64,000 bases of DNA, taken from Bacteroidota bacterium (GTDB taxonomy: Bacteria > Chlamydiota > Chlamydiia > Chlamydiales > FEN-1388). Below the pieces are notes generated by a model that made no database searches, had not been told where the DNA came from, and was given only the letters and a program-made list of their open reading frames with translations. The position numbers were made by a program, and so were the translations under genes. Shown here piece after piece: positions 34,186-43,885 of the stretch; positions within the stretch are counted from its first letter, which is position 1; every line of letters starts with the position of its first letter. The DNA lies in the NCBI GenBank assembly GCA_013285825.1, contig JABDGV010000001.1, positions 1 through 64,000 on the forward strand, in the 5' to 3' direction.

Positions 34186-36633
34186 ATGGCCACAGCAAAC
34201 AATATGATTGGCCCATACCAAATCATAAAAAGCTTGGGATCAGGTGGAATGGGAGAAGTTCTTCTTGCCTATGATTCCTCTTTAAATCGCTATATCGCCA
34301 TTAAAACTATTCGGCCCGACCTTGTAGCAGACCAGGTGGCCCGCGCACGCATTCTTCGGGAAGCTCAGATCACAAGCCATCTGACCCACCCTGCCATCAT
34401 ACCCATCTATTCGGTTTCTGCCGACAGCGATCCAATCTACTTCACAATGGCCTATATTGAAGGAAAGTCTCTCAAGGATCTCATAAATGAGGCACTTGAA
34501 AAGGGAACGAATGATCTCTCGACCTCAGTCTCTTTTCTCTCTCATATCTTCTTAAAAGTCTGCCGAGCTATTGACTATGCGCACACCCAGGGCATCTACC
34601 ACCGCGATATCAAGCCCTCAAATATCATGATCGGACCGTCTGGCTCTGCCTATATTTTGGATTGGGGGGTAGCTCAAGTAATCCCTGCAGAACCCGCCAA
34701 AAGAACAGAGTCGCTTCCTGAACATGTGGCTGGAACAACCCAGTACCTCGCACCTGAGCGCACTCTTGGATGCCCTGCAGACCAGCAAACGGAAGTGTAT
34801 GCGCTTGGCTTGCTGCTCTACCAAATACTCACTTTGAGATATCCATTCCACAGGAGCAGCCTTGAAGAATTCCGCGAGAACGTCAAGCAAGAGGTTGTAA
34901 CGAACCCATGCATTGTCGCTCCCCATCGTAATATTCCTCCCATACTCTCACATATTGCTCAAAAATGCCTTTCAAATAACCCTGAGATGCGGTATCAAAC
35001 TGTAAACGACATTATTCACGATCTTCAGGTGTGCCTTGAAGGCAGTCTTGACTGGGTTAAAACAAACACATTCGATTTTAATGATAAAGCTTCCTGGAAA
35101 AAGGTCGACAAAAGCTTTATTCTCCAACACCCAATTCCAGACATCTGTAAAATTGAATGCACCCTCAAGGCAGCCAGCAAGGAGAGTCGAATAGGGTTCT
35201 TCTTTACACTTCCCAGTGAGACTACTTCCCCTTTTTACTTTACTCTAGACAAAGATCAGACACATCGTATAACTATTGAATTATCATCCACCTCTACTTG
35301 CTACTATCTTGACAACCAACTCCAGCACGTCGAGACTAGCCACTTTCCTAAAGTAGGTCCTGCCTACTTTGGAGTTATGTTAGATCATGGCCCTTTCACT
35401 CAAAGCGAGATATCTCTCTTCATCAATAACGAAAGTCTTCAGACAAACCCGCTCAACACTCCAAATGTATATGCCGCTCGAAAAGAGTACACGGAGGCGC
35501 TCAAGGAGTATCAGCTTATATGTCAAACCTACCCAGATACCCTCGAAAGTTATGAGGCCATTTTTAGATCAGGTATTATTCTCCTTAGAGAAGAGAAAAC
35601 GCAAGCAGCTCTTGCCATGTTCAGTAAACTCCACGCAACTGCCAGCGCTCCACTCGAATATTTGGGGAAGGCAATAGCTTACCAACAGCTTCAAGATGAA
35701 AATCGCGAGATCGATTCTTTAGAACAGGGATTTTTGCACTTTTCAACCCATGTGCGGCTGCCTGACCTATTAAGGCACCTTCATTGTCGATTCCTCGATG
35801 GTACGATCAAAGAGCCAATGTTGCTTTATCGCTTTGCACTCCTAGTATGCCGCTATCTTCCAGAAACGCTTATAACGCCCGACCTTGAGTTGAAATTGGA
35901 TCAAATAGAGAAAGAATTGCCCCGAGAGTACTTTATTGATGATAAGGAAGTGCTCACCTGGCCAAAACCCGACCAGCGACTCTCTCTAGCCATGCGGCTC
36001 AGTTTTGAGCTGAAACAGACGAACATTCTCTTATCTCTTCTGAAGAAAGCGCTTTTAAAGCCCCCCTCTTCGCTTCCATTGATAGAAATCGCACTCTATG
36101 GGCTAATAGAGCTTAACGGTTGGGAAGAGGCTCTAAATGTGTTAAATGAGCTATTTGATACAACGCTGGACGTACAAGCGGTTGCTCACCTGGAGTGGCT
36201 CCAGGCAGTTATCCTTGCACATCAGCGCAAGTTTATCGATATCCCCCACCAGCTTCTCTCTGAAATACCGCCCCAATTAGACAAAAACTCTCTGCGTCCC
36301 TTTTTCCTGCTATTCAATAAGGCTATAGATCAAGGAATAACAAGCCCTATTCACTCATTAGTGCCCCTTTTAACCAAACACACCTTGGAAGAAGAGCAGC
36401 GAATAGAGCTCAATTGCTATCGAATCTGGGCATATCTCTTGGAGTCGAATTGGTCCCAGGCAGAGCAAATACTGAAAGAATACCCCCCAAAATCCCTAAA
36501 AGATGAGAATTCAGAGCTTTCTTTCCTCTACACCTGCTGGCTTGCCGCTACAAAAAAAAAGCAGCCAAAATCTCCTCATAAGAGAAGAAATGGCCGCTCT
36601 CTTGAACTACTAAAACATTGTACTCAAACTTAA
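34186..36633 (+). CDS. pknD: Serine/threonine protein kinase PknD-like
   Basis: 815 residues. An Hanks-type kinase domain (about 10-280) has glycine loop LGSGGMGEV, K40, E59, catalytic HRDIKPSN (D141, N146) and ILDWG (159-161) in place of DFG; this DWG variant is typical of chlamydial PknD. GTTQYLAPE follows. The kinase is N-terminal and there is no transmembrane segment. A beta-rich domain (about 290-420) and helical TPR-like repeats (about 425-800) complete the chlamydial PknD plan, although it is shorter than the Chlamydia protein (about 930). Predicted to be autophosphorylating; targets unknown. It supports the chlamydial assignment of the window. Confidence 0.9.
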   Translation: MATANNMIGPYQIIKSLGSGGMGEVLLAYDSSLNRYIAIKTIRPDLVADQVARARILREAQITSHLTHPAIIPIYSVSADSDPIYFTMAYIEGKSLKDLINEALEKGTNDLSTSVSFLSHIFLKVCRAIDYAHTQGIYHRDIKPSNIMIGPSGSAYILDWGVAQVIPAEPAKRTESLPEHVAGTTQYLAPERTLGCPADQQTEVYALGLLLYQILTLRYPFHRSSLEEFRENVKQEVVTNPCIVAPHRNIPPILSHIAQKCLSNNPEMRYQTVNDIIHDLQVCLEGSLDWVKTNTFDFNDKASWKKVDKSFILQHPIPDICKIECTLKAASKESRIGFFFTLPSETTSPFYFTLDKDQTHRITIELSSTSTCYYLDNQLQHVETSHFPKVGPAYFGVMLDHGPFTQSEISLFINNESLQTNPLNTPNVYAARKEYTEALKEYQLICQTYPDTLESYEAIFRSGIILLREEKTQAALAMFSKLHATASAPLEYLGKAIAYQQLQDENREIDSLEQGFLHFSTHVRLPDLLRHLHCRFLDGTIKEPMLLYRFALLVCRYLPETLITPDLELKLDQIEKELPREYFIDDKEVLTWPKPDQRLSLAMRLSFELKQTNILLSLLKKALLKPPSSLPLIEIALYGLIELNGWEEALNVLNELFDTTLDVQAVAHLEWLQAVILAHQRKFIDIPHQLLSEIPPQLDKNSLRPFFLLFNKAIDQGITSPIHSLVPLLTKHTLEEEQRIELNCYRIWAYLLESNWSQAEQILKEYPPKSLKDENSELSFLYTCWLAATKKKQPKSPHKRRNGRSLELLKHCTQT

Positions 36634-36643
36634 ATCTTTCTGA

Positions 36644-36862
36644 TTATATTTTTTTGCCACCAGAGAGATTATCTAGTCTGTTCTGACTAATGCCAAGACT
36701 TGTATCTGCTGGAGTTTTTGGTGCTACTGCCCCTTGAATTGGAGTTGTCGTAGCATCGTCTTGCGAAGTAGTAGTCGTAACAGGATTGTTTGTCGGTACA
36801 ACATATCCTACCGGTTTAATTGAGCCTGTGTTTCCTACACCGCCCGTGCCTGAAGTACTCAT
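36644..36862 (-). CDS. Small Thr/Pro-rich protein of unknown function
   Basis: 72 residues from the ATG at 36862, preceded by GAGGAGGG (strong ribosome binding site). The protein is Gly/Ser at the start, then Pro/Thr/Val rich (VVPTNNPVTTTTSQDD, TTTPIQGAVAPKTP) and ends NRLDNLSGGKKI. It lacks a signal peptide and is probably disordered. I do not recognise it. It is convergent with pknD. The low-complexity composition resembles N-terminal secretion signals of type III substrates, but this is only a loose resemblance. Confidence 0.6.
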   Translation of the reverse strand: MSTSGTGGVGNTGSIKPVGYVVPTNNPVTTTTSQDDATTTPIQGAVAPKTPADTSLGISQNRLDNLSGGKKI

Positions 36863-37027
36863 AATTTTACCCTCCTCTCTGAGGTCTTGTCCCAACAGCT
36901 ATTATACGAAATATTTTTTTAAATATCAATTGGCTCAACAAAGCTCCTCTAAAATTAACTCTTTATAGGAATTTAGCACCGATATATAGGAACAAAGTCC
37001 AGCTCTTCGATAAATTAGAGGGAATCT

Positions 37028-38680
37028 ATGTCAAAACGAACCTTATACTTCGTTTGTCTTTTGTTCACTATGACACCTTTCCTAATGATAAACGCTCACA
37101 CTAAGAATAATCTTGAGCAGACCTACGACATTGTGATTTACGGAGGCACTTCAGCCGGAGTAACAGCGGCAGTTCAGGCGGCCAGAATGGGCAAATCTGT
37201 GGTGTTGATCGCGACTGGTAACCATATTGGAGGAATGACGAGCAATGGATTGGGCTGGGTCGATGTTACCAAACCTGATACTCTCGGCGGTCTTGCCCGT
37301 GAATATTTTAACAAGGTGTGGGAGTATTATCAACGCGATTTATCCTGGATATGGGAACCAAAACACCCGATTAAAGGACAGCTGATTCAATTCCATCCAA
37401 CTGTTCCTCTGATGTGGGTATTGGAACCGAAGGTTGCCGAAAAGATCTTTATCGCAATGGTAGCTCAAGCCAAGATACCCTTGATTCGGCGTGAGCGATT
37501 AGATCGAAGAAACGGTGTAAAAATGTATGGTTCGCGCATCCTACAAATTACAATGGAATCTGGCTTAAGCTTTAAAGGGCAAATGTTTATCGACGCTACC
37601 TATGAAGGCGATCTGATGGCTGCATCGCACGTTTCCTATACCGTTGGCCGCGAGCCAAACAGCCAATATCAAGAAACATTGAATGGAATCCAGTCCTATC
37701 ACATGAGTGCTAAAAAGTTTTTGAAGATAGATCCCTATCTCGTCAAAGGAAACCCTAAAAGCGGCTTATTACTGAGAGTCTATCCACATGAAAGGGGAAA
37801 ATGTGGCAGTGGCGATAGCGGAGTTCAGGCGTATAATTATCGCATGTGCTTAACAGATGTCCCTCAAAATCGTATACCAATCGAAAAACCGGCAGGCTAC
37901 GATGAGCGGCAGTATGAAATCGTTTTCCGTGCAATCGAAGCAGGTATTGGGAAAGAGACCTTTTTCAAGCTGGATCTCCTTCCCAATCGAAAAACCGATT
38001 CAAACAATAATGGTCCAATCTCCACCGATTATGTGGGAATGAATTGGAATTATCCCGAAGCCGATTATGCCACTCGTAAAAAAATAGCGCTTCTGCATGA
38101 ACAATGGCAGCGCGGACTTGTTTGGACGCTTCAAAATCACCCGCGAGTTCCAGCAGCAGTACAAGCATATTACGCTCCTTGGGGACTGCCGAAAGATGAG
38201 TTTGTAGATAATAGACACTGGCCCTATGACCTATATGTGAGAGAGGCGCGAAGAATGGTGTCTGCCGTTGTTATTGATGAACAAACAGCTCTTGGAAAGA
38301 TTTCTGTACAAGACGGCATAGGCCTTGCTTCCTATAACATGGACTCGCATTCGATCAAATATATTGTAGATTCAAATGGCTTTCTGGGAACAGAGGGGGG
38401 CTTATACAAAAAAGTGGCAATACCCTACCCGATAAGCTACCAGGCAATTGTGCCCAAGCGGCAAGAATGCGAAAACTTAGCTGTCCCCGTCTGTCTCTCA
38501 GCCTCACACGCTGCCTATGGATCAATACGCATGGAGCCGACCTTTATGGTCTTGGGACAATCTGCAGCCACTGCTGCATGCTTAGCAATCAATCTCAATG
38601 TAGCCTTGCAAGATCTACCTTATGCACTCTTGCGCCAGTATTTGCTTAACGATGGTCAAATTCTCGACTGGAAAAAATAG
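37028..38680 (+). CDS. Exported FAD-dependent oxidoreductase
   Basis: 550 residues. A signal peptide (LYFVCLLFTMTPFLMINAH) precedes an FAD-binding fold: DIVIYGGTSAGVTAAVQAA (variant GxGxxG), VVLIATGNHIGGMTSNGLG, and a late RMEPTFMVLGQSAATAACLA. This is the FAD_oxidored (xanthan lyase-like) family, common in Bacteroidetes and Planctomycetes, and the substrate is unknown. RBS AGAGGGA lies before the ATG. It is followed after 36 bases by a second exported flavoprotein, so they may act on the same extracellular substrate. Confidence 0.88.
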   Translation: MSKRTLYFVCLLFTMTPFLMINAHTKNNLEQTYDIVIYGGTSAGVTAAVQAARMGKSVVLIATGNHIGGMTSNGLGWVDVTKPDTLGGLAREYFNKVWEYYQRDLSWIWEPKHPIKGQLIQFHPTVPLMWVLEPKVAEKIFIAMVAQAKIPLIRRERLDRRNGVKMYGSRILQITMESGLSFKGQMFIDATYEGDLMAASHVSYTVGREPNSQYQETLNGIQSYHMSAKKFLKIDPYLVKGNPKSGLLLRVYPHERGKCGSGDSGVQAYNYRMCLTDVPQNRIPIEKPAGYDERQYEIVFRAIEAGIGKETFFKLDLLPNRKTDSNNNGPISTDYVGMNWNYPEADYATRKKIALLHEQWQRGLVWTLQNHPRVPAAVQAYYAPWGLPKDEFVDNRHWPYDLYVREARRMVSAVVIDEQTALGKISVQDGIGLASYNMDSHSIKYIVDSNGFLGTEGGLYKKVAIPYPISYQAIVPKRQECENLAVPVCLSASHAAYGSIRMEPTFMVLGQSAATAACLAINLNVALQDLPYALLRQYLLNDGQILDWKK

Positions 38681-38716
38681 GTCTCAGTATGAGAATGATA
38701 GTAAAAGAGATATTTC

Positions 38717-40186
38717 ATGAAAAAACGAGTTTTTACTGCCTGCATAATCGTTGCAATAGTTGGTCTTGGAATCTTCTTTTTCAGTCAATACAAGGGTAGT
38801 GGAAGTACTGATACGATCTATTTAGATCAAAATGCCCTTGAGCTCGAAAACGACATCCCCAAAGAGCTTCAAGATTTACCCTATGTTATCTACCCAACTG
38901 ACGTAGATTATGACACTGTCCGATTCAATTTCAATAAACGCTTTAATATTTTCCCCCACGCAATCATTACTCCTCGAACCAATCAGGAGGCAGCAACAGC
39001 TCTCAAACTCCTTAAAAAATATAACGTCGAGTTCTCAATACGCTCCGGAGGCCACTGCTATGAGCCTGGCTCTTTATCATCGGGTTACATATTCGACCTT
39101 CGAAATTTCAACGCGATTTCACCTGATATAAAAAATAGCCAAGTCTCTCTTGGTGCAGGCTGCCGCCTTGGCGATGTGATCGAAACATTGGGGAAAATTG
39201 ACTTTGCCATCCCAACGGGTACATGCCCTTCCGTCTGCGTTGGCGGATTAACGCTCGGCGGAGGATCGGGTGTTCTTGTCCGACCATTCGGATTAACCTG
39301 CGACTCTGTGAAAAGCATCACCTTGCTCAATGCAAATGCAGAAATAGTGGAAGTAGATGCGAACAACTATCCAGATCTCTTCTGGGCGTTATTGGGAGCA
39401 GGAAATGGATCGTATGGAATTGTACTTGGATTTACATTCCAAATGCATGCTATTCCTTCAGTAAGCTATTGTGATTTCACTTGGGAATGGGACCCAAAAA
39501 CCGTCTCTCAAATTATTCAAACCTGGCAAGCGTGGATTCAAAAACAGCCCGATTCCATCTCGTCTCAATTGCGAATCAACTATTCTCTAGAGAAAACAGA
39601 AGTTGGAATAAGCGCTCTTAAAGTAGGCAGTGAACCCTTTACCGAATGGGAAAGCGATTTTAACCCTCTTAAGCCTACAATTACAAAATTTACAGGCCGA
39701 TATATCGATTCAAGCCAGTACTGGTCTGGAAGCCCTCCCTTCCCCTTTTTCAAAATGAAGTCCAAAATTTTGATGCAGCCCCTCTCTCCAGATGCCATAG
39801 ATGCAACAATCAGCTACTTTGAAACCTTGCGTAAAGATAAAGCTAAGCAAAACGTCCTCTTTGACTTTGATGCTTTTGGCAGCAAAGTTTCTGAAAAGAA
39901 TACAGCTTTTTATCCACGAAAAGCATTTGGCTGGTGGTATCAATCGATGTATTGGGATTTTGAAAAAGAGACAGCTCAAGCCCTTAGCTACAGCCGAAAT
40001 TTTTACTCTGAAATTTCAAAATACGTTTCAAAGTACTGCTACGCCAACACTGTCGATTATGACCTTGGCAAGGACTACCTCGATGCCTATTATGGCGACA
40101 ACGTCGACAAGTTAATTGAGATCAAAAAAAAGTATGATCCTAATAATGTCTTTCATTGGGAACAGAGCATTCCGGTAAGCCTGTGA
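38717..40186 (+). CDS. Exported FAD-linked oxidase (berberine-bridge type)
   Basis: 489 residues. An N-terminal signal anchor (KRVFTACIIVAIVGLGIFFF) is followed by an FAD_binding_4 (PCMH) domain with FSIRSGGHCYEPG, where the His usually carries covalent FAD, then GGLTLGGGSGVLVRPFGLTCD. The C-terminal BBE motif DPNNVFHWEQSIPVSL closes the protein. Such oxidases act on carbohydrates or alcohols and pass electrons to oxygen. It lies directly after another exported flavoprotein. Confidence 0.9.
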   Translation: MKKRVFTACIIVAIVGLGIFFFSQYKGSGSTDTIYLDQNALELENDIPKELQDLPYVIYPTDVDYDTVRFNFNKRFNIFPHAIITPRTNQEAATALKLLKKYNVEFSIRSGGHCYEPGSLSSGYIFDLRNFNAISPDIKNSQVSLGAGCRLGDVIETLGKIDFAIPTGTCPSVCVGGLTLGGGSGVLVRPFGLTCDSVKSITLLNANAEIVEVDANNYPDLFWALLGAGNGSYGIVLGFTFQMHAIPSVSYCDFTWEWDPKTVSQIIQTWQAWIQKQPDSISSQLRINYSLEKTEVGISALKVGSEPFTEWESDFNPLKPTITKFTGRYIDSSQYWSGSPPFPFFKMKSKILMQPLSPDAIDATISYFETLRKDKAKQNVLFDFDAFGSKVSEKNTAFYPRKAFGWWYQSMYWDFEKETAQALSYSRNFYSEISKYVSKYCYANTVDYDLGKDYLDAYYGDNVDKLIEIKKKYDPNNVFHWEQSIPVSL

Positions 40187-40234
40187 ACTTTCACACATCA
40201 ATACTTTAGTCAGGTTAAATAAGCAAAAAAAATA

Positions 40235-40320
40235 ACAGGATATGCAGGATCGACAGGATAAATGCAGAGAAAATTTCTCTTTTTGTTCTCTCTCTGTGTG
40301 CTCTGTGACCTCTGTGGTAA
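40235..40320. repeat. Dispersed repeat, partial copy of the 92-231 element
   Basis: Three imperfect ACAGGAT-type units (40235-40260) are followed by a short AGAGAAAATTTCTCT palindrome, then a 29-base block (40292-40320) that differs by a single base from 203-231. This second copy lacks the matching left arm. ACAGGAT-rich and CTCTGTG-rich intergenic repeats of this kind recur across bacterial phyla. Confidence 0.7.
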
Positions 40321-40342
40321 GAATATAAAACAATAATCAGAG

Positions 40343-40771
40343 CTAAGGCTTGTTTGAGGACATCCAAGCTTTAATGAGTTCTATGTCTTTTAAATCCTTC
40401 TCTCTACCCATCTTGCGCTTATAATAGAGAACATATTCAAGCAATTCGAAGGGAAGGCCATCAATGATTTCAGCCGTGGCAATGCGTTCTACAACCGTTG
40501 GGGCGTCAGTATCTTCGCTTACGTTAAATGAGCCTTCATAAAAGGCCTCGATAAGGCCTCCTGGAAAAGTGATTTTTTTCACACCATCTTTCTCAACAAC
40601 CCCATATGATTGAGCGAGAGTATTCCACAACTCTGTCGTGACGATAATATCAATATCGCCTATCTCTCTTAAATTCCGTGTACCGAGCGGACCGCTCGAG
40701 ATGATGGCATACTGACCAATGGGTAAATGGAAGCTCTTGAGCTTCGAAAATTTCTGTTTGTTGTGAGACAT
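40343..40771 (-). CDS. Nucleotidyltransferase-fold protein (putative)
   Basis: 142 residues. SSGPLGTRNLREIGDIDIIVT resembles the GS...DxD signature of minimal nucleotidyltransferases (G-x-R...D-I-D), here in two parts: GPLGTRNLREIGD and DIDIIV. The remaining helices and the terminal LEYVLYYKRKMGREKDLKDIELI fit a small nucleic-acid or small-molecule nucleotidyltransferase. The substrate is unknown. No toxin-antitoxin partner is adjacent. It lies beside the repeat at 40235-40320. Confidence 0.6.
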   Translation of the reverse strand: MSHNKQKFSKLKSFHLPIGQYAIISSGPLGTRNLREIGDIDIIVTTELWNTLAQSYGVVEKDGVKKITFPGGLIEAFYEGSFNVSEDTDAPTVVERIATAEIIDGLPFELLEYVLYYKRKMGREKDLKDIELIKAWMSSNKP

Positions 40772-40878
40772 TATTTTCCTATATCTAATTATTATTTTCC
40801 TTTCACTTAATAGTACCCTTATCAGTTACAATTTATGCTAATTATATGAAAGTTTGAATATAAAAACCCCTGGCTCAT

Positions 40879-42450
40879 ATGCATACGATATCTTGGCCAT
40901 TCCTGCTGCTGTTCTTGAACTGCATTTTCTATTCCCCAGATACCATACATGCTACTTTGCCTAAGCCCAATAGTGCACTCAAGAGCAAAAACATCAAACG
41001 TCCTCTTCTTGGGCTTAAATTCATTTTCTTTGAATTTTCTAAAAACTATAACGACACCCTGGAACAGATTAGAACATTGTGTGGGAAAGAACCCAAAAAT
41101 GAAGCGTGGATTTCAGCAATGGAGGCGCTTTACTCTCAATTCCCCGAGCGTTTCAAAGGGATTATGTTAGAGGTAAATCGGGATTGGATAGATTTAACCA
41201 TTAGGCGTGATGGAACTATATATGCCCGCACACGGCTACAAATAGATTCTCCAGACGTAAAAGCTCTTTTAGAAGTGTTCATCAATCAAAATTGCAACTA
41301 TATAACTGAAAGTACTCCTAACGAAGTAGAGCCTCCCAATTTTGAGGAACGAAATAATCGCGTTACAATTCTGAGAAATACTCTTGAGGGTAATCAACCC
41401 TCTACGGAGAGGCAAATGGAAATAAGCCAATTTTATCAGCAAACGCTTGCTGCTAAATTAAACGACCCTCCAATGACCTATTTTCAATCCATTCCTGAAA
41501 GGGCTTATTGGGAAAAATTGCAATTTCCTCAATTATGGGAAGAGATGCAAAACACACTTGATGCTGAACTATCCTCTTTCATAAGCACTGGAGAGGTCGG
41601 TGATGAGCTGAGACATGTAATTGCTGAAATCTATTTTTTTGGCAACCTTGTCCTTCGTCCAATCTTTCTGGAGGATTCATATACCCTTGATTCCACAGAT
41701 GAAAAACTTATGTTTTCAACACCGATTGGAACAGCAATCGATACCTCTAGATTTGTACAGCAAAGTGGTGCACAAAAGGTCTTAGAAGTTTTTACCGGCC
41801 GCGGCAACCTTACGTTACTGCTATCATTGATCGGCACTCAAGAACTGTTTACGGTCGAACGAGACACCTATTTGGACATTGCCTCAGGGTGGTATTGCTC
41901 GATCGAAGAATTTCACAAAAATATCCCTGAAGTATTTTGGCCTAAAATTACTGTGCCCATTTTTATAAGCGGGGATGTATTCGACACTGCTCTGCCAACA
42001 AGCGATTGCGTTATTATGGATCCCCCATATGGACGTGCATCTTTCGACTCTCTGCCTGAAGCCCACGCCCTGCTTTTCCTTCTCGACGTCCTGGCAAGTG
42101 TACAAGCCAAAGGTGTTGAGAATATATATTCCTTAGCTCCCGCCGAATGGACTTCTATACTCAGACTATTTTTAGAAAATCCACCACGAGATGAGAGCTC
42201 CTATATACAGGCTATTGAAGATATTTTGCAGACATCAAAGTACTTTCAAAGAAAACCTGCCCGATTGGATGCCTTTGTCAAAGCTATCCGGGAGGATAAG
42301 GACTATATCAAGAAGTTGAGCTGCAAAACTGAATACATTAAAAATTGTGCCCTCCTAGGCAGCACTCCAATTAAGAACGTCCTCGGAAAAGAGCTCGACA
42401 TCCTCCAAATCGGCACTTTAAACAACAACCTTTATCAAGCTCCCTCATAG
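40879..42450 (+). CDS. Exported methyltransferase-like protein with DPPYG motif
   Basis: 523 residues. A signal peptide-like N-terminus (WPFLLLFLNCIFYSPDTIHA) is followed by a helical region and a class I methyltransferase domain. Motif I is VLEVFTGRGNL (301-311), and the catalytic motif IV is DPPYG (381-385), as in DNA/RNA amino-methyltransferases and some protein-glutamine methyltransferases. No target recognition domain was recognised. A nucleic-acid-type methyltransferase with an export signal would lack substrate and SAM in the periplasm, so it may be released into a host. The alternative is a later cytoplasmic start, but no good internal start stands out. Confidence 0.72.
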   Translation: MHTISWPFLLLFLNCIFYSPDTIHATLPKPNSALKSKNIKRPLLGLKFIFFEFSKNYNDTLEQIRTLCGKEPKNEAWISAMEALYSQFPERFKGIMLEVNRDWIDLTIRRDGTIYARTRLQIDSPDVKALLEVFINQNCNYITESTPNEVEPPNFEERNNRVTILRNTLEGNQPSTERQMEISQFYQQTLAAKLNDPPMTYFQSIPERAYWEKLQFPQLWEEMQNTLDAELSSFISTGEVGDELRHVIAEIYFFGNLVLRPIFLEDSYTLDSTDEKLMFSTPIGTAIDTSRFVQQSGAQKVLEVFTGRGNLTLLLSLIGTQELFTVERDTYLDIASGWYCSIEEFHKNIPEVFWPKITVPIFISGDVFDTALPTSDCVIMDPPYGRASFDSLPEAHALLFLLDVLASVQAKGVENIYSLAPAEWTSILRLFLENPPRDESSYIQAIEDILQTSKYFQRKPARLDAFVKAIREDKDYIKKLSCKTEYIKNCALLGSTPIKNVLGKELDILQIGTLNNNLYQAPS

Positions 42451-42905
42451 TTGTTGAACACTTCGTTGATTTCAGTGATTTGAAGTTGGTCATTGCAACG
42501 CAAAATTACGAGCGTATTCCATATCCCCTTTTCTGTAGGAACAAGGAAGCGTACAACTACGGTGCGCTCGTCTTGACCAGGAATAAGGTCTAAGAGTTTT
42601 ATGCTCCATGACCCAACCTCTTCTGCGGTTCGTTGAAGCTGAGGCACAACTTGGCTGGAGTCTTCAAACCAGATCGAACCATTGACAATCTTTATGCAAT
42701 CGGGTGCAAATAGGGATTCAACATCATCTGCATAGGATGCATTGGGAGAAGCTCCGATACGGTTTAAAAGATCAATATAGCTCGTAGCGACATCGGCAAC
42801 TGTTCTCACATTCTGCTCCATGACATGACTTAGTTGAAATGCGACCGCTTGAGTTTGGCAAAAAATAGATAGAACCAAGCAGAGAAAAAAAAGTACATGC
42901 TTCAT
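42435..42905 (-). CDS. Exported NTF2/SnoaL-like protein
   Basis: 156 residues from the ATG at 42905, giving a signal peptide (MKHVLFFLCLVLSIFCQTQA). The mature domain resembles the cone-shaped NTF2-like fold: VADVATSYIDLLNRIG, a central VESLFAPDCIKIVNG and a final beta-sheet (TVVVRFLVP, GIWNTLVILRCNDQLQITEINEVF). Chlamydiae are known to carry such secreted NTF2-like proteins; the ligand is unknown. It overlaps the exported methyltransferase gene convergently by 16 bases. Confidence 0.75.
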   Translation of the reverse strand: MKHVLFFLCLVLSIFCQTQAVAFQLSHVMEQNVRTVADVATSYIDLLNRIGASPNASYADDVESLFAPDCIKIVNGSIWFEDSSQVVPQLQRTAEEVGSWSIKLLDLIPGQDERTVVVRFLVPTEKGIWNTLVILRCNDQLQITEINEVFNNYEGA

Positions 42906-43012
42906 AAGGGTTTCATCGAAATTAATGCGTAACAATATACCTGCTGACAATATTTTAATCGATTATTAACCTAAAAGTGGTGGTTATAACACTCACACAT
43001 TAGGGCACTCTC

Positions 43013-43873
43013 TTGACTGATCAGATCACGATCCCCTCTTCTGTTATTAGCCACGATAAATGTGATGAGGCTCTTTTAGATAATATCTCCAACGATCTCC
43101 TCAAATCCTCTAATCCTTCCACTACCTGGCAGCATGATAAGACGGGCAAGATATCCCGTATTAAAACAAAAATAATTAATTGTGAGAAGGTATCCTCTAC
43201 AACCTATTATGGAATGGAAACGGAATTAGGTTCTGGCTTCAACGGGCAGGTATATCTTCTGCAGCCTGAAGGGAAGGAGAAAAGAAAAGCAAAAGCAGTA
43301 AAAGTTTCTTCAAATGAATCACTACTTCATGAGCTTAAAATCTCGCTCCTATGGCCGCTCAATACAGTCGGACTCATGATTCGACCAAAAGCACACCTCA
43401 CAACAGAGATCGGCGAAATGCTGATTATGCACAAATATGATAGTCCGCTGAATAAGATTTATATGACTCTCTCCTCCGAGCAAAAACTTGAAGCTCTTTA
43501 CCAGGTAAGCTTTGGACTTGCCATGCTGCATAGCTTAAAGATTACCCATGGCGATATAAAGATAGAAAACATTCTCTATGACAAACTTAAAAATCGGTAT
43601 GACCTAAGTGATTTTGAATATTCACGTGTTAACAACGAAGAAGAGAGAAAGTATGACATCAAATGTCTTATGTCCGTCATTCACTCAATTTTATTTGGAA
43701 GCTCACAAACATACGAAACATCGAATTTGAAATATTATCAAGATACTCTTTTAAAAATAGGCTACTCACCCATAGTAATTGATCTTATACTAGACATACT
43801 TATGCAGGACAATTATAGTGCTGCAGAAATTTGCAGACAGTGTTGTATTGCTCTAGAAAAATTTAAAAACTAA
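43013..43873 (+). CDS. Compact divergent protein kinase
   Basis: 286 residues. After about 65 variable residues comes a kinase fold: LGSGFNGQVYL glycine loop (72-82), K97 in KAVKV, E107 in HELKI, catalytic HGDIKIENI (H179-N186; HGD instead of HRD) and SDFEYS (D200; DFE instead of DFG). All canonical catalytic residues are present, so it is probably active despite the variant motifs. No transmembrane segment, no extra domain. There is no ATG before residue 68; TTG at 43013, twelve bases after an in-frame stop, is the likely start. A PLP-dependent enzyme gene follows after 12 bases. It resembles bacterial effector kinases. Confidence 0.8.
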   Translation: MTDQITIPSSVISHDKCDEALLDNISNDLLKSSNPSTTWQHDKTGKISRIKTKIINCEKVSSTTYYGMETELGSGFNGQVYLLQPEGKEKRKAKAVKVSSNESLLHELKISLLWPLNTVGLMIRPKAHLTTEIGEMLIMHKYDSPLNKIYMTLSSEQKLEALYQVSFGLAMLHSLKITHGDIKIENILYDKLKNRYDLSDFEYSRVNNEEERKYDIKCLMSVIHSILFGSSQTYETSNLKYYQDTLLKIGYSPIVIDLILDILMQDNYSAAEICRQCCIALEKFKN

Positions 43874-43885
43874 CTGCTCTAGCAT

